From assembly GCF_003315075.1 (NCBI RefSeq), contig NZ_QNRJ01000002.1:276367-340366 (forward strand): a stretch of 64,000 nt of DNA. Reading direction: 5' to 3'. Below the pieces are notes generated by a model. That model did not search any database. It was given only the letters and a program-made list of their open reading frames with translations, and was not told the origin of the DNA. How positions within the stretch are numbered: the stretch's first letter is position 1; every line of letters begins with the position of its first letter. Position numbers and translations under genes: made by a program. The stretch is from Rossellomorea aquimaris (GTDB taxonomy: Bacteria > Bacillota > Bacilli > Bacillales > Bacillaceae_B). Below, piece by piece: positions 48,520 to 57,525 of this stretch.

Positions 48520-49299
48520 TTACTCCTTCCAATTATCTAAAGCTTTCTGAATAGAAGGAATAACCTTCTTCGCCTCTTCCTCCCCCATATCGATAATTTC
48601 ATCAATATTCTTAAAGGCTCTGGTGCTATACATTTCCACATGGGGTCTGATCATAAAGTCAGAAGCAAATTCACGGTGTGCGACGATTTCTAATTGAAGG
48701 ATATCGATGCTTTGCATGATCACGTCATAAATCGTTGTGATTTCAGCATTCCTTTTTACATGAGATACATCGACGCCGATGACGATGTCAGCCCCCATCT
48801 CTTTAACAACCGAAACAGGTACCCGGTCAATGACTCCTCCGTCCACGAGTAAGCGGCCGTTTATTCTTTCAGGTACAAATATACCCGGGATCGCAATACT
48901 TGCCCGGACCGCACTTGAGATAGGGCCGGTCGTAAACACCACTTTTTCACCATTTGTAATATCTGTGGCAACAACACTTATGGGAATATTTAAATCTTCA
49001 ATATTTTTATTATGTGTAAAAAGCTGAATGAATTCTTTTATCCTCTTACCCGAAATAAAGCCCATCTTCGGAACGGTAAAGTCTAAATAATATTTTCTTC
49101 TGAAGGTGGTGGAAAGCTTGTAAAGGTCTTCCATCTTATGCCCTACCCCATAAAAGCAGCCCACAAGAGCCCCCATACTGCTTCCTGCGATCATATCTAC
49201 AGGGATCTTTGCATCATCAAATGCTTTTAAAACCCCTAAATGTGCAAATCCTCTTGCCCCACCCGAGCCGAGGGCTAATCCAATTTTGGGTCTGTCCAT
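48520..49299 (-). CDS. ylbK: patatin-like phospholipase/esterase YlbK (RssA type)
   Basis: 259 residues. The patatin motifs are all visible: the oxyanion-hole GSGGARGFAHLG (residues about 12-23), the nucleophile elbow GSSMGA (about 39-44) and the DGG dyad (about 152). No signal peptide, so probably cytoplasmic or peripheral. Substrate unknown. It is followed by the protease gene ylbL with five bases between. Confidence 0.93.
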   Translation of the reverse strand: MDRPKIGLALGSGGARGFAHLGVLKAFDDAKIPVDMIAGSSMGALVGCFYGVGHKMEDLYKLSTTFRRKYYLDFTVPKMGFISGKRIKEFIQLFTHNKNIEDLNIPISVVATDITNGEKVVFTTGPISSAVRASIAIPGIFVPERINGRLLVDGGVIDRVPVSVVKEMGADIVIGVDVSHVKRNAEITTIYDVIMQSIDILQLEIVAHREFASDFMIRPHVEMYSTRAFKNIDEIIDMGEEEAKKVIPSIQKALDNWKE

Positions 49300-49476
49300 G
49301 CCCTTCCCCCTTTTGCCGAGTTATCGGTACATTTCATCATATGGTCTATTTCAATTATGTATGAGTATATTGAATAATATGAGGACAAGTTGAATTAATC
49401 CCATTTTATCATTCTTTTCCCGATTCACAAGGAATTGATACAGAAGGTACTTATTTCATAAGAGGGGGAAGTCCGG

Positions 49477-50691
49477 TTGTTCAAATCGAAAATCAAAACC
49501 TTGGCTTTATCGATGAGCGTGACTTTATTTGCGGCATCTCTCATCATAATGCCGGGAGAATCTCTTGAGGCCTCCATACGGGGATTAGATATGTGGTGGG
49601 AGATCGTATTCCCCTCGTTATTGCCATTTTTCATCGTGTCAGAAATGTTGATTGGTTTTGGTGTAGTCAGGTTTATCGGAGTCATGTTGGAACCCTTGAT
49701 GAGGCCACTATTCCGGGTCCCCGGGGTCGGCGGGTTTGTGTGGGCAATGGGAATGGCATCAGGTTTTCCATCGGGAGCCAAACTGACGGCCCGTTTGAGG
49801 CAGGAAGAACAAATCACGAAATTGGAAGCGGAACGCCTTGTTTCTTTCACGAACTCTTCCAATCCTTTATTCATATTTGGAGCTGTGTCGGTTGGGTTCT
49901 TTCAAAATGCTACCCTCGGAATTGTTTTAGCTGCCGCTCATTATATTGGAAACATCTGTGTAGGTGTCGTCATGAGATTCTATGGGGGAAAAGAAAAGGA
50001 GGAATTGAGAAATCGGTCTTCCGGGAAAAAAGGCTTTATCATTCGGGAAGCCTTTTCTGCTCTTCATCGCACAAGACTGCAAGATAAGCGCCCTATAGGT
50101 AAACTCTTGGGAGATGCTGTCACCTCTTCCATTCAAACCTTACTGATGATCGGTGGTTTCATTATCTTATTTTCGGTCATCAATAAAATGCTTTATCACT
50201 TGCATATTACAACCTTTATTGCTGAAGGCTTTTCAACTCTATTTATTCTGCTCCAATTACCAGAACAATTAAGCATTCCTTTTATTTCAGGCTTGTTTGA
50301 AATCACGTTAGGCTCTAAGCTGACAAGTGGAGTAAATGAAGCTACTCTGCTTCAGCAAGCCATTATTACAAGTTTTATATTGGGGTTCAGTGGGTTCAGC
50401 GTCCAAGCGCAGGTGGCAAGTATATTAGCAGAAACCGATATACGGTTCAAGCCTTTTTTCTATGCCCGATTTGTTCATGGAATAGCCGCGTCCGTCACGA
50501 CCATCATCATTTGGAAACCGATATACGAGAGATTTTCGGATGAGCAGCTTTCCAATGCCATCCCTGTATTCGCCATGAAAAACAATGCATTCTGGACGGA
50601 AATGCTGTATTGGTTTAAGACAGCAGGTCCAGTGATCACGATATTCAGTTTGATTCTCTATATTGTTCTGTATGTAAGAAGAAAAGGTTAA
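49477..50691 (+). CDS. ylbJ: sporulation integral membrane protein YlbJ
   Basis: 404 residues with about nine hydrophobic segments, starting with TTG 49477 after GAGGGGGAA. YlbJ is a nucleoside-transporter (Nup/gate) like membrane protein required for spore cortex formation in B. subtilis under sigma-E. The conserved GMASGFPSGAKLTA and FTNSSNPLFIFGAV segments are present. Neither a clear sigma-E promoter nor a distinct sigma-A site could be fixed in the 178 bases upstream. Confidence 0.93.
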   Translation: MFKSKIKTLALSMSVTLFAASLIIMPGESLEASIRGLDMWWEIVFPSLLPFFIVSEMLIGFGVVRFIGVMLEPLMRPLFRVPGVGGFVWAMGMASGFPSGAKLTARLRQEEQITKLEAERLVSFTNSSNPLFIFGAVSVGFFQNATLGIVLAAAHYIGNICVGVVMRFYGGKEKEELRNRSSGKKGFIIREAFSALHRTRLQDKRPIGKLLGDAVTSSIQTLLMIGGFIILFSVINKMLYHLHITTFIAEGFSTLFILLQLPEQLSIPFISGLFEITLGSKLTSGVNEATLLQQAIITSFILGFSGFSVQAQVASILAETDIRFKPFFYARFVHGIAASVTTIIIWKPIYERFSDEQLSNAIPVFAMKNNAFWTEMLYWFKTAGPVITIFSLILYIVLYVRRKG

Positions 50692-50702
50692 AAATAAAGA
50701 AT

Positions 50703-50787
50703 GGGGTTGATCCCTTTGGCTATGACAATATACTTCTCACAAATGGAGAAGGGTAAAGTCTGCACACTTGGATCAACCCTGTATTCA

Positions 50788-50790
<3 letters not shown>
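50703..50790. terminator. terminator between ylbJ and coaD
   Basis: GGGTTGATCC (50704-50713) pairs with GGATCAACCC (50770-50779) with an inner hairpin CTTCTC/GAGAAG. It separates convergent genes and is a composite structure instead of a simple stem with a T run. Confidence 0.55.
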
Positions 50791-51300
<510 letters not shown>

Positions 51301-51873
51301 CTATTTATCGTTTCTTCCTTCGTTCCCCTTGGAAAAAATGGAGATTCTTATGAGTCCATACGTTTCTTCCCTTATTTTCTCCAAGCCCCCGACTCTATCT
51401 CCCAGTGTAATCTCCGACCCATGTTCACACATGACGTAACCGCTTTCATTCAGAAGATTGTGCTCGTCGATGAATTCCAGGAGTTGTTGAAGCTTCTGCT
51501 GTTTATAAGGAGGATCAAGAAATATATAATCAAAGGTGATCTCTCTTTTTAAAATTGCCTTTAACGCCCTAGTTGCTTCGTTCCTATACACTTCGCTTTG
51601 CTCCACCAGGTCACAATCGTGGAGGTTTGCCTTAATGGTTTGAAAGGCTTTTGCATCACGGTCCACGAAAATCACAGAATGGAGTCCACGACTCAGGGCT
51701 TCTATTCCGAGTCCACCGCTTCCTGCAAATAAATCCAATCCTGTACCCCCTTCAAAATAGGGACCTAACATATTAAATATAGATTCTTTCACCTTATCTG
51801 TTGTCGGCCGTGTCCCACTGCCAGGAACAGCTTTCAACGGTCTTCCTTTTAACGTTCCTGATATTACTCTCAT
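51301..51873 (-). CDS. rsmD: 16S rRNA (guanine-966-N2)-methyltransferase
   Basis: SAM-dependent methyltransferase (YlbH). I used ATG 51873, six bases after GGTGG (51879 is adjacent to it). The SAM-binding FAGSGGLGIEALSRG and the catalytic DPPY (IFLDPPYK) are present in 191 residues. It precedes coaD in the direction of transcription. Confidence 0.96.
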   Translation of the reverse strand: MRVISGTLKGRPLKAVPGSGTRPTTDKVKESIFNMLGPYFEGGTGLDLFAGSGGLGIEALSRGLHSVIFVDRDAKAFQTIKANLHDCDLVEQSEVYRNEATRALKAILKREITFDYIFLDPPYKQQKLQQLLEFIDEHNLLNESGYVMCEHGSEITLGDRVGGLEKIREETYGLIRISIFSKGNEGRNDK

Positions 51874-52110
51874 AATCATCCACCATATATGTATTTTTTC
51901 TTCACTATCCTATCATATCTCGACAGATATCGCTACATACTGAAATTGCCCCAAAACATGTATAAAATCATTCTGATAGGTGATAATGGAAGTAACAGCA
52001 TCCTAACTGATGTTGTTGCCAACCGCGGAGAAGACTTACGATTCCCCATAAGTTCTTCCTCCGGTTTCTCCTCTCCCTTTGCCTTCTTTCCAGAAATGGA
52101 TATAGAAGGA

Positions 52111-52138
52111 CCCTGCAGAAAGTTCTGCAGGGCTTTTT
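52111..52138. terminator. hairpin at the end of the unknown exported-protein gene
   Basis: CCCTGCAGAA with TTCTGCAGGG and a three-base loop. A good T run follows on the plus strand only, while the flanking genes rsmD and 52137-53546 both read leftwards. The 250 bases before it hold no gene that I can support. Confidence 0.6.
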
Positions 52139-53546
52139 ACGTTCCTTCATCATCTCTGGAGGAAGCTTCCTTATTCGTCACTTCTACCTTGAACAATTTC
52201 TCGAACCAGTGAACATCCATATAGATGGAATCCCCAACCGTTTGGATGGGATTCGTTAATAAGCCGTAATTTTCTTCATTATAAATAAAATAATCTTCAT
52301 TCACATAAAACCTGAATGTATTTCCATTCAACGATGTGAAAAATACGTTTGGCTTTATCTCTTGAATGTCCAGCCCCAAAGCCTTAACCGCTTGTGGAAA
52401 TTGAATCAGTTCTTTCTGTTTATACAATATGTAAGACAGGTTATGTGAATTTTTGTTGAGGAGTACAGGATTATTGCTTTTAAGAATCATTGGGACGTTC
52501 TCTTTTCCATTTACACTTTCAGCAAAAAATGTAGAGTCAAAGCCTGTAACTTTTCCTAACATCCTATCTAATTTTGTTGTATCAACGGTTTTGGTCTTGT
52601 CCTCTTCCATCCTCCGTTTAAATACATCCAATTGGGAAGAGGTCAGTCCTTCCATTACTTCTTTATATGCCCATGCAGATTTTGAAGTGTGCGGTTGTTT
52701 CCCCAAAAGGATGCTAACGATAAATTCTTTAAGCCAAGCCTCTTCATCAGTGGAAAAATACTGTTGATACAGTAAGCTCCCTTTCAGTTCATTCAACAGC
52801 TCCCTTTCAGCTGTGTTCCTCACAATCAGATATGGGGATACATAGGGCTCGATTTTGTCCGTGATGATGACGGTCACAAATCCTTCAAATGAGCCTGGTT
52901 GGACTGCCTCAGCCTCTTTTGTGCCGGTGCGATCGTACAACATTCTCACTGTAGATGAAGCTTTCTCCATCAGTGGATTTCCTGACCAGTATAATGCGGA
53001 AGGCTCCCCCTGACCAATGAAAGAATAATAATCGATATAGTTCTTTTTTTTATGGCTGGCAGATTTATATCCTGCTACCCATTTCCCAGTCTTCAAACTC
53101 TTTTCTGTTATGTGTATATCTGTATTTAGCGTTTCGATAGAAGATAGTGCAGGGTGCCAATCTTTCACTAACATACCTTCTGTTTTGATCTGCTGTTCGA
53201 ATGAATAGGTAATCGTGATCTCTTTAAGGTCTTTATAGAGATCACTTAATTGGAATTCTCCATTTTCTTTCGTTAAACACTTATCCCCTCTGTCATTTAC
53301 ACATGAAAAATCCTTTGCATCACTTGGCCATTGAATGGTTATCTGTTTAGGGATTGTTGATAAGAAATGAATGGTTTGTGTCACGAAAAATGTGTTTTCC
53401 TCATGTGTGATGGAATAAGATTGATTTACCTTTACAGCCCCGGTCTCTTCGGCACTTTCTGTTGTGAATCCCATCCATTGAAAGAAAAGAATGCTGGAAC
53501 TAATCAAAATCATAAGTAGTCCAAATGTAAATAGGATACGTTTCAT
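52137..53546 (-). CDS. uncharacterised exported or membrane-anchored protein
   Basis: 469 residues. One N-terminal hydrophobic segment (about 5-25) is either a signal peptide or an anchor; the rest is hydrophilic, so it is probably outside the membrane. Residues about 355-460 (FFTSLNGNTFRFYVNEDYF, and PIQTVGDSIYMDVHWFEKLF) resemble the stalk/copper-amine-oxidase N-terminal domain common in wall proteins of Bacilli. A CVNDRGDKC cysteine pair lies near residue 82. I do not recognise the gene and do not assign a function. ATG 53546 follows AAGGAG at seven bases. Confidence 0.85.
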   Translation of the reverse strand: MKRILFTFGLLMILISSSILFFQWMGFTTESAEETGAVKVNQSYSITHEENTFFVTQTIHFLSTIPKQITIQWPSDAKDFSCVNDRGDKCLTKENGEFQLSDLYKDLKEITITYSFEQQIKTEGMLVKDWHPALSSIETLNTDIHITEKSLKTGKWVAGYKSASHKKKNYIDYYSFIGQGEPSALYWSGNPLMEKASSTVRMLYDRTGTKEAEAVQPGSFEGFVTVIITDKIEPYVSPYLIVRNTAERELLNELKGSLLYQQYFSTDEEAWLKEFIVSILLGKQPHTSKSAWAYKEVMEGLTSSQLDVFKRRMEEDKTKTVDTTKLDRMLGKVTGFDSTFFAESVNGKENVPMILKSNNPVLLNKNSHNLSYILYKQKELIQFPQAVKALGLDIQEIKPNVFFTSLNGNTFRFYVNEDYFIYNEENYGLLTNPIQTVGDSIYMDVHWFEKLFKVEVTNKEASSRDDEGT

Positions 53547-53765
53547 ACTATACTCCTTGACTCCGTCTGTTACATAAAGAATAGCAGATTCCGGCAGCTA
53601 ATGGTTGAATATTTTTAGATTATTTCCAATCATTTAACCAAAATCAAGATCTTTACTGTCTGCCGTCACGATCACCTCTATAAGTTATTTTGAATCTTTA
53701 CTTATCACTATATGTTTGAAATAATAAGGAATTGATAAACTCGGTAAGAAAAGGAGATTGAATGA

Positions 53766-54155
53766 ATGATTCAACGTTTTATTGAATTAGGAGAAGGATA
53801 TTCAGATATTTATGAACTAATGGAGCTTGCAAAAGCCAATAAAGAGCGATTGCAGCATATGATGGCATTTCATACTATTGTTAATAACCGGGCCGTATCA
53901 TCCCTGGCGGTCGTGATGAAACCTACAGAACAGGGCAAATTCCAAGCCATTTATGTTTGCCGGGAAGGAATCCCAAATCCGAATATCACACCAAACCAGC
54001 GCTACTCCCTTTTTGAAGAAACGGCTAAGGAATTAGACAGGGTCATCATCCAAATGGATGTGAAACCCTCCACTCTCTATCCGGAAAAAGCATTGTACTA
54101 TCAGCATCTGATCGCGATACTGCGATTAAATCATTATATACTGCCTTTACAATAA
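53766..54155 (+). CDS. conserved small protein of unknown function (DUF7147-like)
   Basis: 129 residues with no signal or membrane segment, starting ATG 53766, about nine bases after AAGGAG. The sequence (MIQRFIELGEGYSDIYELMELAKANK) matches small Bacillus proteins annotated as DUF7147, sometimes mislabelled as methylthioribose kinase. It is too short to be a kinase. It stands alone on the plus strand next to ylbG. Confidence 0.72.
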   Translation: MIQRFIELGEGYSDIYELMELAKANKERLQHMMAFHTIVNNRAVSSLAVVMKPTEQGKFQAIYVCREGIPNPNITPNQRYSLFEETAKELDRVIIQMDVKPSTLYPEKALYYQHLIAILRLNHYILPLQ

Positions 54156-54205
54156 AATAGGTTAATCGTGCAGCTTTTTGTAACAGGGAGATGTATCACC
54201 CCTAA

Positions 54206-54240
54206 GAAAAAAGCTGCCAAAACAACTCTCTTTGGCAGCA
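54206..54240 (-). terminator. intrinsic terminator after ylbG
   Basis: Minus-strand GCTGCCAAA paired with TTTGGCAGC around a short loop, then six T. A second stem formed by GCAGCTTTTT and AAAAAAGCTGC overlaps it and could serve the plus-strand gene. Confidence 0.85.
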
Positions 54241-54244
54241 AACA

Positions 54245-54520
54245 TTAAAATCCCATTTTGTAATCATATTCCTTTGCCTTATCCGGGCGGGAGTTTTCAA
54301 AAACGGACTTTATAAATGGCTTATGGGAAGGATCTACCTTTTTCACGTAGGAATAGGCAGCTATTCTTTCCATTACCGTGTCGATTTCATCTTGATTACA
54401 ATAAAGTACAACATATTTCATTTTCTTCGAAACATAGTGAACATTCCCAAATCGCCTCAGGGACTTGGCATGCTTCAAACTATGTAACCAAACAACTAAA
54501 CCTTGTCTCTCAGTTAACAT
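54245..54520 (-). CDS. ylbG: YlbG-family protein (DUF2129)
   Basis: 91 residues beginning [23 protein letters not shown]. Conserved in Bacilli; function unknown. In B. subtilis it lies between ylbF and rsmD; here two unrelated genes separate it from rsmD and one from ylbF. Confidence 0.93.
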   Translation of the reverse strand: MLTERQGLVVWLHSLKHAKSLRRFGNVHYVSKKMKYVVLYCNQDEIDTVMERIAAYSYVKKVDPSHKPFIKSVFENSRPDKAKEYDYKMGF

Positions 54521-54659
54521 ATAGTTTCCCCTCTAGGAATCACTTTTTTATAAGTCTAGCATAATAATGTGGCGGTAAGCAATACGTAATGGTGTGAACT
54601 TTCATGAAACAAAGCGTACAGTGAATACTACATAATGAAGGACAGAACGGAGGGTCACC

Positions 54660-54974
54660 ATGGATTTGAATATGATTTGGGACTTTTTTATCGATCAACT
54701 TCGACAAGCGGACGGGATTGAAGATGCGCATGTGAAATGGAGCGCAGGCATCCCATTTATCTATATAAGATCCAAGAAAGAGAAGAGTGACATCGAGTAC
54801 TCCATTAAAAAATGGTCGGCTAGAGCGATGCGGGGAAAGAGACTGCATTCTGATACGATTTTTTTCAGGGAAGAAGGATCATTGTATGTTTATCGGCATC
54901 GGTTCTATGTCCCACAGGAAAAAATGTTTTGTTGCGGAAACCTCTGTGTGGACTGTGTTCGGTTAAGACAGTAA
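54660..54974 (+). CDS. uncharacterised small protein with a C-terminal Cys cluster
   Basis: 104 residues from ATG 54660, nine bases after GGAGGG. No signal peptide. The body is basic and helix-strand mixed; the last 16 residues hold four cysteines in the pattern CC-x3-C-x2-C (MFCCGNLCVDCVRLRQ), a possible metal or Fe-S ligand set. It is divergent from ylbG and convergent with ylbF. I do not recognise the family. Confidence 0.75.
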   Translation: MDLNMIWDFFIDQLRQADGIEDAHVKWSAGIPFIYIRSKKEKSDIEYSIKKWSARAMRGKRLHSDTIFFREEGSLYVYRHRFYVPQEKMFCCGNLCVDCVRLRQ

Positions 54975-54998
54975 GGAATAAGGATCAATACCACAAAA

Positions 54999-55036
54999 TG
55001 AAAAGAAGAGCAGACACATTGTCCGCTCTTCTTTCC
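54999..55036. terminator. bidirectional terminator between the Cys-tail gene and ylbF
   Basis: AAAGAAGAGC and GCTCTTCTTT with GAC/GTC pairs inside, T-rich on both strands. Confidence 0.85.
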
Positions 55037-55042
55037 ATTTGA

Positions 55043-55489
55043 TTAGGCTGAACAACCGCAGCTTCCGCCAGATCCGCAGCCTCCCCCGCATGACCCTCCG
55101 CTTGAGAAGAAAGGATTCCCTGAAGGAACCTTTACATTTTTAGACACGGAATGTCCAATTAGCAGGCTCACTTGATCAAGCAGATCCTGCAGCTCGTTTT
55201 CCACTCTTCTGAACTCCGCTACATTCTCATCAAGGTCCATTTCTCTTTTCACTTCACGGATTTCTTTCATGATGGTTTTGTAGTCCGGGTGGTAACGACC
55301 GAAGCGTTGAACTTCTTCGTAACTTTCTTTCATTCGCGAAAAGGTTTGTACTTTTCGTTGAGTTTCAGAATTGTTGCGAAGTTTATATAAAGACTTACGA
55401 TAATTTTCTGCCACATCAGATTCTAAAATCCACTGAGATAATTCGTCAGCTGAATCCAATATTTCCATTCTTTCTATAGTAGCAAGCAT
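55043..55489 (-). CDS. ylbF: RicF/YlbF-family regulatory protein (Y-complex)
   Basis: 148 residues from ATG 55489, after GGAGGTGA. In B. subtilis YlbF forms a complex with YmcA and YaaT that carries Fe-S clusters and steers RNase Y, sporulation, competence and biofilm formation. The body is helical. The C-terminal tail SCGGGCGSGGSCGCSA has four cysteines among glycines, as in B. subtilis YlbF. The next gene upstream encodes a lipoprotein. Confidence 0.95.
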   Translation of the reverse strand: MLATIERMEILDSADELSQWILESDVAENYRKSLYKLRNNSETQRKVQTFSRMKESYEEVQRFGRYHPDYKTIMKEIREVKREMDLDENVAEFRRVENELQDLLDQVSLLIGHSVSKNVKVPSGNPFFSSGGSCGGGCGSGGSCGCSA

Positions 55490-55602
55490 AACGCTCACCT
55501 CCGTAACGATATTTTAACACGTTTCACGCAAGGAAGCGAATATGCACATTGAATTTTTTGGTTTTATCCACTTTATCCAATGATGTATGAATCCCCATAA
55601 AA

Positions 55603-55635
55603 TACCGCCGTGAAAAAAATATTTTCACGGCGGAC
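55603..55635. terminator. terminator after the lipoprotein gene
   Basis: CCGCCGTGAAAA paired with TTTTCACGGCGG, followed on the minus strand by TATTTTAT. Confidence 0.85.
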
Positions 55636-55650
55636 ATTAAGAAACAATGA

Positions 55651-56046
55651 TTATTGAATTGTCACATAAAACTGCTTTTTCATCCCTAAAGGTTTGTTAT
55701 TCGTCCCTACTATTTCAACGTTGAGAAGATGCACACCTTTTGGTAACCCTTTTACAACAAATGCGGCTGTATGATACTCCTTATACAAATTGCCGGTATT
55801 TGAACGAACGACGATCTTTCCTTTTTTCGCTCCGCTTTTTTCTGATGTGAATGTTACATTGGGAACGATACATTCAATATACACTTGACTTCCTTGTACC
55901 ATATGTTTGATGGAAAGAGGTTTTTCCTCAGATTTCGCAGCTTCCACTTTTTTAATAAACGTAAAGCTTTCCGGTTCAGGCATTTTTTCCTTACAGCCGC
56001 TTAAAACAACAAGTAACGCAATGGATAGAAATATGATTTTCTTCAT
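55651..56046 (-). CDS. putative lipoprotein of unknown function
   Basis: 131 residues from ATG 56046. A short positively charged n-region, a hydrophobic core and the lipobox LSGC (Cys at about residue 18) mark it as a lipoprotein and so a client of LspA (6306-6824). The mature part appears beta-rich (VYIECIVPNVTF, KKGKIVVRSNTG, VHLLNVEIVG), perhaps a small immunoglobulin-like fold. No known family recognised. A GTG at 56058 is an alternative start. Confidence 0.82.
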   Translation of the reverse strand: MKKIIFLSIALLVVLSGCKEKMPEPESFTFIKKVEAAKSEEKPLSIKHMVQGSQVYIECIVPNVTFTSEKSGAKKGKIVVRSNTGNLYKEYHTAAFVVKGLPKGVHLLNVEIVGTNNKPLGMKKQFYVTIQ

Positions 56047-56126
56047 CGTGTACACCACTCCTTACTAATAGCCTTGCCCAACCGCTTCGCTTTTTACTCA
56101 AAACTTTTTTTTGGACGTTCACACAA

Positions 56127-56158
56127 AAAAATAGTGCCTCAACTCTCGGCACTATTCA
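56127..56158 (-). terminator. terminator overlapping the ylbE stop codon
   Basis: Minus-strand AATAGTGCC paired with GGCACTATT around GAGAGTTGA, then seven T. The TGA stop of ylbE lies in its loop. Confidence 0.85.
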
Positions 56159-56381
56159 TTGATTGAAACATACTGATCATCATGGAGGCCATTTGGACTC
56201 CGTTTGAAAATTTTTGAACTCGATGAGGAATCGTTTTTTGAAAATGGTTAATCGACGCAATTTCGAATTTCTCTAATTCATTGGGATTTCGCGAAAGTGT
56301 ACGATACCACTGTGGCTGATCTCTTAAAAATAATTTCAGATCTTCTTTGGCATAAATATACTCAATAATGTCCGCTCGCAT
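56139..56381 (-). CDS. ylbE: YlbE-family protein
   Basis: 80 residues starting at ATG 56381 behind AGGAGGG, beginning MRADIIEYIYAKEDLKLFLRDQPQWYR. A conserved Bacillus family of unknown function, placed as in B. subtilis next to ylbD. Confidence 0.9.
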   Translation of the reverse strand: MRADIIEYIYAKEDLKLFLRDQPQWYRTLSRNPNELEKFEIASINHFQKTIPHRVQKFSNGVQMASMMISMFQSMNSAES

Positions 56382-56395
56382 CTTTAGTCACCCTC

Positions 56396-56812
56396 CTAAT
56401 CTTTCCGGAATGAAAATGGATGGGAGGGTTTAGATGGTGTTTCAGTTTTGGTTGTTGTCCCTGATCCTCTATTGTTATTTGACTGAAATTGACTAAGTAC
56501 CCCTTGTACTGCTCCCAAGGCCTCACTTAAGCTGTTAATATGTTGTTGCAATTGATTAGCGTCCATTTTTTTCACCATATCTCCAACCTGATCCATCCAG
56601 CCGCTTTTACTTCCTTGGTTGGTTGGGTTTGATTCTTTCGCGGCTTCGTCCTTATACTTATCCCACCTTGTATCATCTTCCCCCAATAAGTACCAGTCTT
56701 CAAAGAGATCCTGCCAATTGGCATCACCATTACGCACATCTTTCACAATTTTCGGATGCTTTCTCACAAATCCTTTAAACTCTTTTACCTTAGGGTGTAG
56801 TGATTTACCCAT
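56396..56812 (-). CDS. ylbD: YlbD-family putative spore coat protein
   Basis: 138 residues, N-terminal domain HPKVKEFKGFVRKHPKIVKDVRNG and a glutamine/serine-rich C-terminal part. In B. subtilis ylbD has been proposed as a sporulation (coat) gene. It lies 14 bases before ylbE, so the two are probably co-transcribed. Confidence 0.9.
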   Translation of the reverse strand: MGKSLHPKVKEFKGFVRKHPKIVKDVRNGDANWQDLFEDWYLLGEDDTRWDKYKDEAAKESNPTNQGSKSGWMDQVGDMVKKMDANQLQQHINSLSEALGAVQGVLSQFQSNNNRGSGTTTKTETPSKPSHPFSFRKD

Positions 56813-56971
56813 TATATGAACACCTCCATTACAGGCATCTACCTACTACACTTTATGAAGGATTCAAAAGAATGGTGATACATTCCTTTTTGTAGTAATA
56901 TTTACATGTATAGTAACGTTGATTTTACAGTATCCAATGAATGATTTGGCTGTGAATAAAGAAAAGGATGT

Positions 56972-57466
56972 ATGAAAATGAAAGAACAGGTACAACAGTT
57001 GTTAGATGAATGTCTTACAGGAGCATCGGATGAGGATCTTCTAATCTTGAAACAGCTTCTCGAAGGAGTTAAACGTAAGAAAGACAATGAAAATGGATCA
57101 ATCATAGGCGGAATATTTGCCATGGACCGCGAAGTGAAAGACGGGAATTTCGAAATAAGTATTCCGATTACGCCCGTTACACATAATTCACTGCAGATCG
57201 TTCACGGAGGAGTAACCGCTACTTTAGTGGACTCCGCTATGGGCACATTAGCCAATATGGTGCTTCCTGAAGGATATGGAGCTGTAACGACAAATTTAAA
57301 CATTCACTACTTGGCACCGGGGATAGGAGACCGATTAACTGCTCATGCTACTGTCGTTCATCAGGGAAGCAAGACCATTGTAGTGGACGGGAAAGTGATC
57401 AGTTCAGACGGTAAGATTGTTGCTCATTCTACCGGGTCGTTTTTTATTTTCAAAAAGAAACGGTAG
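56972..57466 (+). CDS. PaaI-family hotdog thioesterase
   Basis: 164 residues. A single hotdog domain follows an N-terminal helix (about 1-40). The HNSLQIVHGGVTATLVDSAMGTLA segment carries the thioesterase HGG motif. The start at 56972 has AAAGGA close by; ATG 56978 is an alternative. It is plus-strand, with a terminator shared with ylbC. Confidence 0.88.
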   Translation: MKMKEQVQQLLDECLTGASDEDLLILKQLLEGVKRKKDNENGSIIGGIFAMDREVKDGNFEISIPITPVTHNSLQIVHGGVTATLVDSAMGTLANMVLPEGYGAVTTNLNIHYLAPGIGDRLTAHATVVHQGSKTIVVDGKVISSDGKIVAHSTGSFFIFKKKR

Positions 57467-57483
57467 ACCTTATTGGAAGTAAT

Positions 57484-57525
57484 AAAGGTTGATTCCCTGA
57501 GACGTAAGGGAATCAACCTTTTTAT
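57484..57525. terminator. bidirectional terminator between the thioesterase gene and ylbC
   Basis: AAAGGTTGATTCCCT and AGGGAATCAACCTTT, a perfect 15-base stem with an eight-base loop. Confidence 0.9.

Noticed and set aside
49430..49470. sigma-E promoter ahead of ylbJ (ATA 16 bases before CATAAGAG)
   Set aside because: The predicted transcription start would fall after the ribosome binding site, so translation could not begin; the match is probably chance.
51889..52212. 107-residue plus-strand frame before the unknown exported-protein gene
   Set aside because: It overlaps the end of that gene in antisense, has no ribosome site, and lacks protein-like composition.
53766..54155. Methylthioribose kinase label sometimes attached to this family
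   Set aside because: 129 residues with no kinase motif cannot be that enzyme.
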